Positions 1 to 11,124 of a DNA stretch of 64,000 nt are shown here, one piece after another; the first letter of the stretch is position 1; each line of letters opens with the position of its first letter. Origin of the DNA: Taenia hydatigena (lineage: Eukaryota > Platyhelminthes > Cestoda > Cyclophyllidea > Taeniidae); assembly GCA_036345935.2 (NCBI GenBank), contig JADWOT020000002.1:1550001-1614000 (forward strand). The letters run 5' to 3'. Both the position numbers and the translations under genes were made by a program. A model generated the notes under the pieces. The model saw nothing but the letters and a program-made list of their open reading frames with translations, was not told the DNA's origin and did no database searches.

Positions 1-165
1 GAGGAGACGTACAGCGTGTTCACTTCTGTGACGCCTTTAAACCGGTACCGGAGACACTTCTGTACTAAACTTTGCCATATGGTTCATGATTGTTTTCGCC
101 CAGGTGTCAACGCCTTTCTTTCGGGACACGGCCGTGAGCTATTCGCCCAAGGTGAACACCATTAA
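1..165 (+). CDS. Possible 3'-terminal coding fragment entering the window
   Basis: Frame 1 is open from the first base to a TAA at 163-165, giving 54 residues rich in His, Cys, Arg and Phe. It could be the last exon of a plus-strand gene whose remainder lies upstream, or a chance open frame. I recognise no domain. No acceptor can be judged because the window begins inside it. No clear AATAAA follows closely. Kept only because it is the sole open frame at the edge. Confidence 0.25.
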   Translation, partial: EETYSVFTSVTPLNRYRRHFCTKLCHMVHDCFRPGVNAFLSGHGRELFAQGEHH

Positions 166-269
166 CAGAAACGCCACTGATACAAACATACACAGGAACA
201 AGCAAGTGCATATTTAAAACGCGTGTTGACTTACACTACTGTGCTTCAATTCCACTGTTGACGTCTGTG

Positions 270-673
270 AAGTCGGCGCGCGTGCACAATTACATTTTCG
301 TCCCTCAACAAAATTCACTGTCACTGATTTCTCCCATCCTTGATTACACTGGCACAAACCAAACTGAACTAAAATGAAGTAAATAAAAGTAGTATAACTG
401 TGGTAAGGAAGGAGAAACACTTCGTGACTCCTACTAAGGCAAACATTGTACCATCTGCGTGTCACAAGAAGTACCGCTTTCACATCAATCGAAGTGTCAA
501 TACACCTTCACTGCACACAACAAACAACTAAGGCGATTTGGACGCTACATTTCATTGTACCAACATTCGCAACTCGTGCACCCGTGTGTGGACAAGAAGA
601 TTGACAAGTCAATCCCACACATTCTCCGGAATAAATTAATAGGATAAACTCCCACTACTCACCTCACATACCA
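270..673 (+). promoter_or_regulatory. Upstream region of cysteine-rich peptide gene 1, inverted repeat of 8958-9355
   Basis: This block aligns by eye with the reverse complement of about 8958-9355. Shared landmarks include a motif around 290-310 reading through CCCTCAACAAA, a run ending in ACACCTTCACTGCACACAAC near 515, and a segment CTCACCTCACATACCAATG at the start codon. The TATA position holds GGAATAAATT (about 629-638), where the paralogue has TATAAATT, so the box is weakened here. It lies about 40 bases before the ATG at 674, implying a very short 5' leader. Confidence 0.55.
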
Positions 674-1495
674 ATGCAGTCGAGTTTCGTCATCGCATTC
701 CTCCTTCTCACCTTCCATCTGTTTGGTAAGCTGATATACTTTTCACCTACTCCACTTCCGTTCACCTCTATGATGTTTCCGCTGTAAATCTATTAGAGTT
801 TGTGGGAAGTCACAGAGCGATCGCACTGCCTCACCGCTGGGGCCTCATCAGAGCATAGCCTGAGGTTTTCCGATTGGCTTGTGCGATTGTGACCGCGGGG
901 TTGCGTTGGTGTGGAGACAAGACACTTTGAGGTCGTCGAAAACGCAGCTGAGCACGGCATAGCACAGTCAGTCAAGAAACCTTGACATTTCTAATGGACA
1001 GTGTACACTAGACTTCCCCTTGGGAAGAAAGGAAACGGGCGCTGATAGGATGGCTGTGTCCCAATGCCGTGCCTTCTCACCCCGAAGCTGTAAAGGACGA
1101 ACGCTCAATTGTGGGCTCACACAAAATGTGAGGCCAAGCGGGTGAATAAATAACTGCACGGCTAAGAAGACCCCCAAAGTGAAACTTATTTGAATTTTTC
1201 CAAATTTTCCAGTCCTGTTTGAATGCCTCTTGAACACGACACATTCACCCTCCAATCGTTGCAAAGGATACACTGTCTCAATGCTCACTGTTCGTTTCTT
1301 TTTTTAGGTGTAGCAAGATGCTGCAGGGAACGTCTTAAGTGTGTTCCTTACGGTAGGGCATGCCAAAAGACGGGAAGAATGTGTTGTCCCAAACTCGTGT
1401 GCGTCAACATCGGTTCCCACAGGGGTCGCTGCATGGAACCGAGAATCTATCCGGAAGGCCCTGGAAAATTCAAAGTAATTTATGTACGCCGATAA
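674..1495 (+). CDS. Secreted eight-cysteine knottin-like peptide, gene 1
   Basis: There are two exons, 674-725 and 1308-1495, joined by a GT-AG phase-1 intron (GTAAGC ... TTTTTTTAG). The product is about 79 residues. Exon 1 encodes a hydrophobic signal peptide (MQSSFVIAFLLLTFHLF). Exon 2 encodes a basic mature peptide of about 61 residues with eight cysteines, CC-x5-C-x6-C-x6-CC-x4-C-x9-C, then a 20-residue basic/proline tail. The last six cysteines match inhibitor-cystine-knot spacing, so a disulfide-rich extracellular peptide is expected; receptor, protease or channel target is unknown. AATAAA overlaps the stop region (1494-1500). Paralogues lie at 8222-8957 (inverted) and 11125-12387. I do not recognise a named family. 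The long frame beginning at 1223 is intron read-through and not the real start. Confidence 0.72.
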
Positions 1496-1500
1496 ATAAA

Positions 1501-4500
1501 TTAATTCCCATAAATTATTTGGCAATGCTTTCGCCTTAGTGAACAATTAATCATTACTTCCCGCTTAAAAATGAACTCCAAGATTTTCGGGATGATTTTT
1601 ACTTCCATTTAAGTCTAAAGCTATACGCCAATGTAGAAGTTGGATTTTCAAGAATACGGCATAACTATTCCTCAAGACTGCAGAAGAAAGGTCATCAATA
1701 GGAACGATCAAAGCTAATTTAAAAACAACAAAAAGAGAAGTAAATTCACGTCAGCAATCACAAATACACATCGGAGACAGGAAATTTCCCCTAGGCAGCC
1801 TCTCTACCGGCAATAATACAGTAGACGTCATTTCACTTAAAACGGAGCTTCGCCGTGTTTAGTTCGGACCCACATCATTAGTTTCCACCTGCAGTTAGTT
1901 AGGGTAAGTGAAACAGAATTGGAAATCTTGTCAAAATTCGAGGCCGCGTGAATGGTTCAAAGATTCGTTTCTAATAAATGCAAGGCACTCTCCTCCAACG
2001 ATTACCATCAATAACAATGTAGCACTGCAGTCACTATCCACAGTTTTATCAGGCCTGAAGTCTCCTTAAATGATCTACTGCCCCTGTTTCAAATGCTAAC
2101 ACCCCTCACGTCATCTAAGAGAACAGCAATTGCCAAAATAGCAGGGAAAACTATTCGGACTTACATAAAACAAAAAGTGAAACAAAAAGCCATCGTTAAT
2201 GAAAATGCCTCGTGACAATAACGAAAGCCCACGACGACTCGCAGGATTTACCACTCACATCGGTACAAAAAGGTGACAAGTTTAGTAGGAAATCATTTCA
2301 GGCTACACAAGTAGGCGTTTCAATGCGCAGGTTGCAACCAACTGTTGGCAGAAGCTCTGCGTCCAAAGATGCCGGAAGGCACTCCATCAGCAGCAGTCCT
2401 AGGGTGTCCAACAGCCGAAGCAGTCCCAAAGCCCGCGTCATTGACGCCAGACGACCTGCCTTCTATAACACACACAAGAAAAGGCATTATTGGGGGACGA
2501 CTGGATCAGGTTGACGACATGTAGGGACATCAAAGAAGCTATCCCACTTCAAGCTGTGCAAAACGCATGCACGCTTTTTTCATACGATCCCCAAATTACT
2601 AACTTCGCCGTTTCCAAAGCGAGGACTCCCTCTGCGAACATTCGCAAGGATGCCTGCCAACACTATCTTTAAAGAGACAGTCCACTTTCAAACACTTTCA
2701 TCATTCCATCAAACGGCACACCGTCGTCCAGCATCTTATCAACATCCTGCCATACTCTAAGCATTCTACATCAGTGGACAACCGTCTTTTCTTGCTCTAC
2801 GCCATTGCCATTCCTCGCCATCACACACCGTTATGTGCACGCATTCACTACCACTGCCGTCTTCATCAACGCCAACAGCAATAGACACACCGGTACACTA
2901 AATATGCGCCACCTCTTAGTGGAACCAAGTGCGCATTCGCCATTACAACATCACGCCTTGTGGTTTTGAACCTTAAAGTCCTAATTAGACAAATTGATAC
3001 ACATGGTGCTAATTCAGTACTCCAGCCCTACCAGGCATCGGCGGTAGTTGGTTGGTCATTTGCATCATTACAGGAAATATCACAAGTAAGAACAGCAGAA
3101 GAACCTTGCAGAAATCCACCCATGCACCGCTTTCCGTGTTTGCCCAATTCACATCATGCAAATCTCACCCACCTAAATGCAACCCAAAAATACACTTAAG
3201 TTCGCGAGTTACGTGACCTTGTGTATTTAGGCGAGATGCAGCTACTACTTGCCCACAAGCCAAGAACTTGCTCTGGCACGAATGTCGATAATGCATCACC
3301 AGTGGAGTGACTCTCCAACAGGCCACAACGCTGCCAATGAGAGCAACGTCCACCACTCCTAATCCTACTAATGCGGGATTGACCTTGAAAGCCAACCATG
3401 CTACTGTAGCCACTGATGGTGCACTTACACAGACGTCATGCCTGGGAAGCAACTCACAGCTGTCCAACACTCCTCGCAGATCGCTTACTTCAGCCTGCAT
3501 CGCCATGTGACAGGAAAACCCGCATACTTCCACTACTCATACTCATCATTCTCGATTTCATAAGGTCGACACCAGCCCATAACAATACATTACCACTCAT
3601 AGTATCGCTGGGCAGGCTCGTAAGTAGGACTTACCAGCGACTGATGCAGAAGGCACAACGTAGCCACATTGATCAGCAACGCACACTCTTAAAGCAGTGA
3701 CGCGTTCTGCGGCATTGTAGACCGTTTCCTCTTCAAAGTCTACTACCGGTGCGAGATAATCCAACTGCCCCAAACATGCTTCCCCTTCGCTGCCTACAAG
3801 ATTGAAACAAAAATGGGTTAAGACAGCCTCTCTCGAGGATAGATGCCTGCAAAGGGAAAAGCCTGTGGCAAATTCAGGAAACCAGTTGGTTGGTTCGAAG
3901 ACGTGCTTCCCAAACGAGACTAATCTAGCATATTCCTTAGAGAAAGTTGTCATACCATTGAGAGTGAGCAATTGCCTTGCTAGGGTGCGCGCGTCCATAT
4001 AAAGCACTGGTCCCTAGCCTACGACACCTACGCATAAGCCCTCTTTCAACTCCAACCTCTATGAAAATTGCTATTCCACCATCGAAGAGAGGATAGCCAG
4101 CGCAAGCATCAACGTAGTATATGTAGGACTAGCTCGACACTGCCAGTATGTACCAATCTTGTTGGGTTCGAAGACTAAGCATCGAGAAGCCGAAAACGGC
4201 GACATCCTTTTAAATCTTGAGCCGCAAAAGAACTGGATGCTGTAGCTATCCACCCAGTTTCCGACAACCCCACCAATACCTTCACAGAAAAGGGAGAGTA
4301 TGAGAACACGGTCTCGACACGCACTGAATCGACTGACGAAGCCGCGGGTGAGGAAATCTCCACCTCTAGGCAGGCCAATCGATTCCTTTGAAGTCATGCA
4401 AACTCTAGGTTATTTCTTGAGCGGTTGAATATAAATGTTCACCATCCAAACAATTTCCTAGGCACCCAGTGCTGCCATCATGACCCCAAGCACCTCAACA

Positions 4501-6800
4501 CCACGGCTATCTATTAAAGAAGTGTCGCCTTTTAAAAAAGGCCGCACACAAGGGACACAAGTCACTTAAAACAAACTAAGCGGACGAAGGAGACTGACAA
4601 AGAATGGGGACCTAGATGCATTCAGGGGGAAAATGTGCAGAAATTGAATGTATATATCGATAAAGAATGACGAATGGAAAATGGAAGGGCGCAGAACATG
4701 TGGTTCACAAATTCATTAAATGATGGGAAAGTAATAAACACACAGAGGGATCGAGGAACGAAAGAATGAGGATGTTTAGGAAATGACGGTTCAATGACCG
4801 GGTCATGGCAGACAAAACGCATGAGTGCACTGTTAGCCCGTGGATAGGGACAGCATGGATAAATGGACCGACATGAGGTGGATAATGAATGAGCTGACGA
4901 GTAAGTGGATAGATAAGCCAGATTCGAAATACCAATCCTACCTGCGGCGTGAATTGGTGCATGGCGACTAGCGATAGGCAGATGGCTCAAGTCGTTTACT
5001 TCTGGTGAAACATCCAAATACCTTTATTTTCGAATGCATGGCGAGGGCGCCAATGAAATAGGAACAATTAGGCGCCCACATGCAATAAATCCTACCGAGA
5101 GCAATCACAACGCTGCGCAGCCAGCACATAATTCGTTAACACAGCACCAGGAACAGTATGTGCGTTTTCAACCGCGTAAAAATCTCCGAAATGGCTTCCC
5201 GACGCGTTTAGCTTGGAAGATGACTCCATAAAAATAAAATAATGACAGCCGTCTAAGAGAAGATTCCCACCTACTCGTGAGTCGGACAAATCAATGGCAA
5301 GACAAGTAATCTCTTTAAGAGCCACTGAGGAAAACAATCCCAAGGAATAATCTGCGTAAAATTCACCGTCCCAACCGTTCGTTATAACAAAAACCCAAGA
5401 CTTCACCTAATTTCTTCGCAAAGAAGAGTTTGGATAGGCGTCGACGTTCTCTCCTGGAGCAGAGGCATAATTCGTGAACCCAGAACAGGAGAATGTGCCA
5501 TTGTTTGACTTTATTATCTAAAAAGTAGACCGTAAACACAGGCGTAGCAACCACAATGCAGACAGAGTCGTGAGGGCCCAATTCAAGTATTTTACTCAGA
5601 AATACCTTCGCGACCGATTGAGAGTAGTCAAGGAAACTTTTCTTGCGATGGGAAAGCGAGTGTAACACTTGAAAAGGCCAGCTGATAGCAATAATGAAGG
5701 GCATTCTGCAGAGCACCAAAGCCAACCTCATACAAAACCCCCATGCAAGCAATCCAGGTATGCAAAACAGGCAGACTTCCCGACCGAATCCGGTTTATTG
5801 AAACAAAAATTCTGAGCTTGTCTTTTACTATTCTTTCGTGATTCACTCTAAGCTACGGCCCAAATAATTTTACTTGGATTACTTCAGAAACAAAACAGCT
5901 AATATCGCCTGGATTATACAACTTTTTGTAGAATTTATGTCACATCATTATCTGTACTTGGTGCAAAATTTGCTTTTGTTCTAAAATTATTCCTAAGTCG
6001 AGATGAAAACTCTGCGCCCTAACTCAAGTCAATTTAGCTATCTAAGACTATAAGCGGCTCAATAATTCCTTTTAATAACTAGGATTACGACATTTTACTG
6101 AAATATCCGTCCATGCAGTCAGCACATTTTTCTCACCTATCCTCCTTAATTCCTTCATGTATTCCTACCTTAACCAAGGTAATCTTTTGTGTGTTCACTC
6201 AACACTTTCAAAATTCATAGGTAATGCACATGACTACGTAGTCACGATGATAAACACCAACATTCATCCCATCCGTTACTGATGTATATGGTTCTTCCCT
6301 TTTTTCCTCTGTCTTCTTCCATTCTTACTATGAGAAGGCCAGTTGCTTCTTGACATCTCTATTAAAGGCTGAAAAAAATGATATATGATAACTATGTCGG
6401 AGTGTCCAAGACGGGGGTGTGTCGGCCTCTGGACAGCGACCACGGTGCTTCACGACCAGACTTAAACCATCCTTCCGGGCCTGGCTCAAAAACACATTTA
6501 AATAATGTGAGTATTACGCTACTCCTTTCTTCCCTTGAGTGCCTTTTTCGATGCTAATCTCTTTTATTCTCTCTATTTTTGCCGTCATGAGGTTTTCCTT
6601 TCTGTACAATTGCGTAGGCTTTACCCTCGTAACCGACCGGCGGGGCCTCTTTGCAAGGTCAAAATCTTATTGCGATGGATAGTTGTTGGCTAGATTCGGA
6701 GTCGTGGTTCCTGACGAGGTAGTTCGTGGGGAGAGAACTTTTACTACACAGAAAGGGTCCTTACTTAGAGAGTGGTAAAATTTGCGATGCGTTCCAGGCG
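1501..6800. other. Long stretch without a supportable gene
   Basis: Several frames of 100-136 codons occur at 2212-2514, 3165-3533, 3597-4007 and 4071-4397, on both strands and overlapping. None shows a recognisable domain or flanking splice architecture that continues. About 4640-5000 looks like decayed tetranucleotide repeats on the plus strand (GGATGAATGGA-like words), which explains the Ser/Pro/His-rich minus-strand frames there. I see no RNA gene. Confidence 0.5.
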
Positions 6801-7460
6801 ACATATTCTTCATGGTAGACGTTGAGTCGACTGTGCTTGTCGCAGTACTTTTTGTCTAGTGTGAGACATTTGTAGGTGTCACCGAACAAAATTAAGCACC
6901 CTTATTATCCCTTCTTTTAAACCTAGTACGTACTCAGAGGCATTGTCGGTTGCCACTTCCTTATTCGGTAGGAATACATTGGAGGGGACTCTCAATTCGC
7001 GGCCTGTGAGCATCTTGAACGAGACAACACCGGTTGATGCGCGGATCGTAGCCCTACAGTCGCGAAGAGCGTGTTTCGGCTTCAATCCCAATTCCCAGGC
7101 CGTACCTCCTTGGTAAAGCCCTTAGTTGTCCTGTCAGGCTGCGAATCGTTCTTTCTACCTGTCCTTTGTCCTGTAGATGCCCAGGCGTCATGCACCTCTT
7201 TTTGATTCCGTGAGTTCTTCATATTTCGGTGGAGTCGGCTATCCAAATCAGGACCTTGATTGATATGAATTGATTCAGGCACTCCGTATTGACAAATGCG
7301 ACGATTGAAGAAGGTTAACGCGACCGTCTCAGCGTCTTGCGGCATCATGGGTTCCGCTGCGGCTACTTTTGCAAAGTAGTTAAACATAAGCAGAATGTAT
7401 CGAGGAGAGAGGAGTAAGGCGAGGTGAGGGATAGAGTGAGTGGGTGAGCATCCATTCACA
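6800..7460 (-). mobile_element. Decayed Ty3/gypsy-type integrase fragment
   Basis: Two minus-strand frames (7459-7082, then 7091-6879) together read as part of the integrase core of a Ty3/gypsy retrotransposon. Visible landmarks are ILLMFNYFAKVAAAEPM, then a segment with ICQYGVPESIHINQG. Further on there is a segment reading RATIRASTGVVSFKMLTGRELRVP, matching the usual 'STG..P..L..GRE.R.P' region downstream of the core. In functional relatives the first motif is xDYFSKW and the second H(S/T)DQG. Here both catalytic aspartates are asparagine (FNYF, INQG) and the frame shifts near 7090, so the copy is dead. No LTRs, reverse transcriptase or gag were recognised nearby. Family assignment comes from motif memory. 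Confidence 0.75.
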
Positions 7461-8221
7461 CGAAAAGGTCATCCCTGATTGAGCTGGCAGAATATGGAAT
7501 GCTAGTCGCCTCTCCTGTCCCAAATCCCAACCTCTCTATGCTACCACGCGTTTCCTCGTTGCCTTCACTTGCAGACATGCCACTCACTTTAAGAGCATTC
7601 CAGTTCTACTTATCCATTCCTCTAGTCTGTTTTCTCCTGTCTTCTATTCGTCCCAATGTGAGGCGGAGCGTTAAAGTTGAGGAGGTACTTCTGGGTAGCC
7701 GAATATTTTAGATTAATCGTCATTGTCAATCAGTGAATTTGACACTCATTTCACGACTGGTGTTAACTTTTGTCAAGTAAGTGAAAGGGGACATTGATGT
7801 AACACAAAAGGTAGGTGGACGGTATTCCTCACTGAATTTCCTGGTCATCGTTCACATCTGTGGTGTTCAACTTGGATCATAAGTGAACCGATTCACTAGC
7901 ACCTTGTCATTTATTGCTCAACTGTTTCTCATTCCTTCACTCATCCATTCATAGACCTTCTCATCTCCTCTGTGACTCAACGTCCCAGCCTCATTGTCCA
8001 TTCAATTACTAATCTGTCAAAAGTTTGCTAATCGCGGCTAATTTTGCAGCCTCTAGTTCAACCATCTTCCTGACTGTTTAGGACCAAGTGACTCGAGTCT
8101 TCTTTCACAATACAGCAATGCGGTGATGGGAAAGGGTGAAGTTATGAGGAGGTAGGAGGTGGATGGAGGGGCAGGGAGGAGGAGAGTGGAGAATAAAGAG
8201 AGAACAGATGCGTTTATATTA
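7461..8221. other. No gene recognised between integrase relic and peptide gene 2
   Basis: About 760 bp. It is T/C-rich between 7490 and 8060, with words such as TCATTCCTTCACTCATCCATTCATAG that look like degenerate tetranucleotide repeats, and purine-rich at 8110-8200. The purine-rich part lies just beyond the 3' end of the minus-strand peptide gene and may be its 3' flank. Confidence 0.4.
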
Positions 8222-8957
8222 CTACCAATAATCCTTTGAATATCCACATCGTCCTAAGAAGTCAGGAACGGGGAATTTGGATTTGTACTTGCGGCACACG
8301 TATCCCTTACAACAATCGTCTACTTGCATGTCACATTCCTCAAGGTACTTACGGCACACTCTCGAATTCGAATAACAGCATCTTGTTACGTCTAGAAGAG
8401 ACAAAATGGCATTAGGACAGTGAACTCTTAGCAATGACTAGTGGGAGGAGAGTGTCATGTTCAAGAGCCATTTAAACCAGACAGGAAATTTTGGGAGCAT
8501 TCAATTGAGATTGACTTTGAGGGTCTATGAAACCTTGTAAATGCTTGTTCACACAATTGGTCGCACAGTTTGTGTGAAGCCATGCTTCATCATTTGATCT
8601 TTGCTGTTTTACGTAGTGGAAAATAACCATCCAATCAGCGTCTGCTTTCCTTCTTCCCGATGTAAAGTCCATTCGAGACGGCGAGGGTTGTCAAATGACT
8701 GTGTTTACGACTACCACAGAGTGACTTGTTGCCACAACAGCACAATTTCACAGCCAAAACCACGCAAACCAATCGGGAAACCTCAGGTTATGCTCTAATA
8801 CGGCTCCATTGGTGAGTCGGTGAAATCTCTGTGTCATTGCTTACAAACCCGCTTAGATTTTACAGCGGAGTGGAGTAGGTGGAAAGTATTTCAACTCACC
8901 AGATAGTTGGAATGCGATTAGGAGGAATGCAACCACAAAACTTGTTTGCATTGGCAT
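8222..8957 (-). CDS. Secreted eight-cysteine knottin-like peptide, gene 2
   Basis: There are two exons on the minus strand, 8957-8900 and 8391-8222, with a phase-1 GT-AG intron (GTGAGT ... CTTCTAG). The product is about 75 residues. The signal peptide MPMQTSFVVAFLLIAFQLS is clearly paralogous to gene 1. Two in-frame ATGs exist (8957 and 8951); gene 1 aligns with the second, so the start is ambiguous by two residues. The mature part (about 55 residues) has CC-x6-C-x6-C-x6-CC-x4-C-x15-C, keeping Gly-Arg before the last Cys and ending Asp-Tyr-Trp. The fifth loop (15 residues, with a Pro-Val-Pro segment) is longer than in the paralogues. The promoter has an intact TATAAATT. Intron sequence is also related to gene 1, so exon and intron were duplicated together in inverted orientation. 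Confidence 0.72.
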
Positions 8958-9355
8958 GTGAGGTGAATAGCGGGAGTCTATCTGGTTAATTTATACCGAA
9001 GAATGGGTGGAATTGGCTTGTCACTCTTCTTGTCCGTGCACGAGTCCATGATTAGCAAAATGTTGGCACAATAAAATGTAGCGTATAAGTAATCTCGGTC
9101 ATTTGTTGTGTGCGGTGAAGGTGTATTGACACGTCATTTCATGTCAAATCGGTACTTCTAGCGACACGCAAATGGTACATTGTGTTCCTCAACAGTGGCC
9201 GCATAAAGTTTTTTCTTTCTTTTCACGGTTCTAACATTTTATTTAGTGCAGTTCAGTCCAGTCTGGTTTGTGCCAGTCCAATCAGTGATGAGAAACGTCG
9301 GTGTAATCAAAGGCGTTCAACAAGCGGCGTTTGTTGAGGGACGAAAATGGAATTG
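8958..9355 (-). promoter_or_regulatory. TATA box and duplicated promoter of peptide gene 2
   Basis: On the minus strand TATAAAT lies at 8995-8989, about 38 bases upstream of the first ATG (8957), so the transcript leader must be only a few bases long. The flank up to about 9355 is the inverted counterpart of 270-673, including the block around 9100-9170 and the CCCTCAACAAA motif near 9335-9345. Confidence 0.6.
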
Positions 9356-11084
9356 TTCACCTGCTCTAAATTCAAAACGTTAACAGAGTGCTTAAGGGAA
9401 CACTAATGTAACTCAAGCGACTGCCAGATCGTTCTACAATGATAACGCAAGTAATTGTTTTTAGTTGTGACGACACAGCTCTCAGGGCATTATCATCGAG
9501 ATTGCTACGACTACCACAAATCGCCACCAAAACAGCCTTTTCTGGTCACTTAATCAGCGCACCAGCCGTGCTTGTGAAATTGTTTTGAACGAATGTGGGG
9601 GACATAGCATGGTTGGGGGGATTCGGTCCTTTATTAAGGATTCCACACACTTGACTTCGGGATCTGGAGTAAGGTAGGGCGAATTCGATGGATGGACAAA
9701 CTGCATTCGTCTTCTTGCTCATTGTTCTTAATTGATTAGCAAATGCACCGCCGGGTACCGGTCTTGAAAAATGCAAGCAGCTGTCGATGTCACTGTTTTG
9801 GTTGAAATCCTTAGAGATTATCCTACACACTTTCCAGCCATACCTTCTGTGTCACCAGGAATGTGAGTGCTTCAGTGTCTCCTGTCTAGTCATACGTAAA
9901 GGAACATCGTAAAGATGGTGTGCAAATTAGACAGTGAAGTAGGTATTATGAGGAGGAGAGAAGGTGAGAGTGGCACAGCCTTAGTTGAGGCCGTACTTTG
10001 CTGAACGTACTTTATCAAGCTGTGCCATTAAGATGACTCGATGAAGTGGATGAAGAAGAGGATGGACGCTACCATTTGATGGAAGCGAGGGAAGGGGGTG
10101 TGATGTTTTGCAAAGTGTAAAAGCGGAAATAATCCTCATCATAGCATGATGGAACACTTTGATGGCAGAATAAGAAGTGATTAAAGTGAGTGGGGGAAGG
10201 ACATGTTGAAGCATTCATTATCAGTTGTCTCAAAATATTAAGTCCATCACACGAAGCATTTTTTAAAATTAAAACTGCAATGTATTGGATGTAAGGTAAT
10301 TTTACTGCCATCACATTAGTTATTTGGTGACTTTTCGCTGTATCGTACACCTATAAACACGGGAAAAGAGCGAAGTGAGACGGAAGAGGTGAAAGAGAGA
10401 GAGTGGAAGGGGAGCTTTGCCAACAATGCAGAGCATGCAATCGCACAAATAGGTCCTCCCCGATCGGAGTGACAGCACATGGAATGGCAGACATCCTAAC
10501 CACTTCAAGAACCATCCGGTCCTGATTAACTATTCCCCCGATTCACTCCCTTCTTTCTTCAAATCACTTCAGCGCATGACTAGGTGGTGACAAAGTGAGA
10601 ATGTTGAGCAATAAACATGAGACATTTGTTCCATAAAAATTGCCATCTATGCTTTGTTCATTATTATTTTAATTCTCTACTTATTCGCACCTGGTGCCTC
10701 AATTAACAGTGATCCGTCAACGATCGAGAGCAATTAGTAACCCACATTACAAATCATAGAGCGGTCTTACTCAGGACCCTACAGCATCTCAGCACATACA
10801 CACGGACTACGTGACCAGGTATTTATCAATGCTCATGCTCAACCACTCACTCCTTTTAATTTCGTCCTATTCCTTTTTCCAAAAAAGAACACTAATTAAT
10901 GATTGCATTCTGAGGTACCGCATAACTGCTTCATGAAAGACTAGAACTGGTACATGCTACATGTCCAATTGCACAAGCCAACAGCGAACGCAGACTTTCC
11001 GGTCACCAACTTTGTTAGCATGCCGTGGGAAGGAAATGGAAACATTGTAACGGAAGTATTGAGGACTTTTTATCGTCATTCGGG
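9356..11084. other. No gene recognised
   Basis: About 1.7 kb between peptide genes 2 and 3. Short frames on the minus strand (9546-9830, 9981-10350) carry no recognisable motif and no convincing exon borders. Purine-rich stretches such as 10340-10420 (GAAAGAGAGAGAG) are low complexity. No RNA gene is apparent. Confidence 0.4.
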
Positions 11085-11092
11085 TATAAATA
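11085..11092 (+). promoter_or_regulatory. TATA box of peptide gene 3
   Basis: TATAAATA sits 40 bases before the ATG at 11125, nearly the same spacing as in gene 2 (38) and as the weakened box in gene 1. The predicted leader is therefore about 10 nt. Confidence 0.6.
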
Positions 11093-11124
11093 TTAGATCC
11101 CCGTAAATCCCAACCCCTTTGAAA

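Noticed and set aside
1223..1307. Longer start for peptide gene 1 within one open frame
   Set aside because: The extension lies in the intron, just before a strong TTTTTTTAG acceptor, and lacks a signal peptide; exon 1 at 674 supplies one homologous to gene 2.
3165..4397. Minus-strand frames of 122, 136 and 108 codons in succession
   Set aside because: Overlapping frames exist on both strands, no domain is recognisable, no consistent splice sites join them, and composition is not distinctive.
4622..5017. 131-codon minus frame rich in Ser, Pro and His
   Set aside because: The plus strand is a degraded tetranucleotide-type repeat, which produces long low-complexity open frames by itself.
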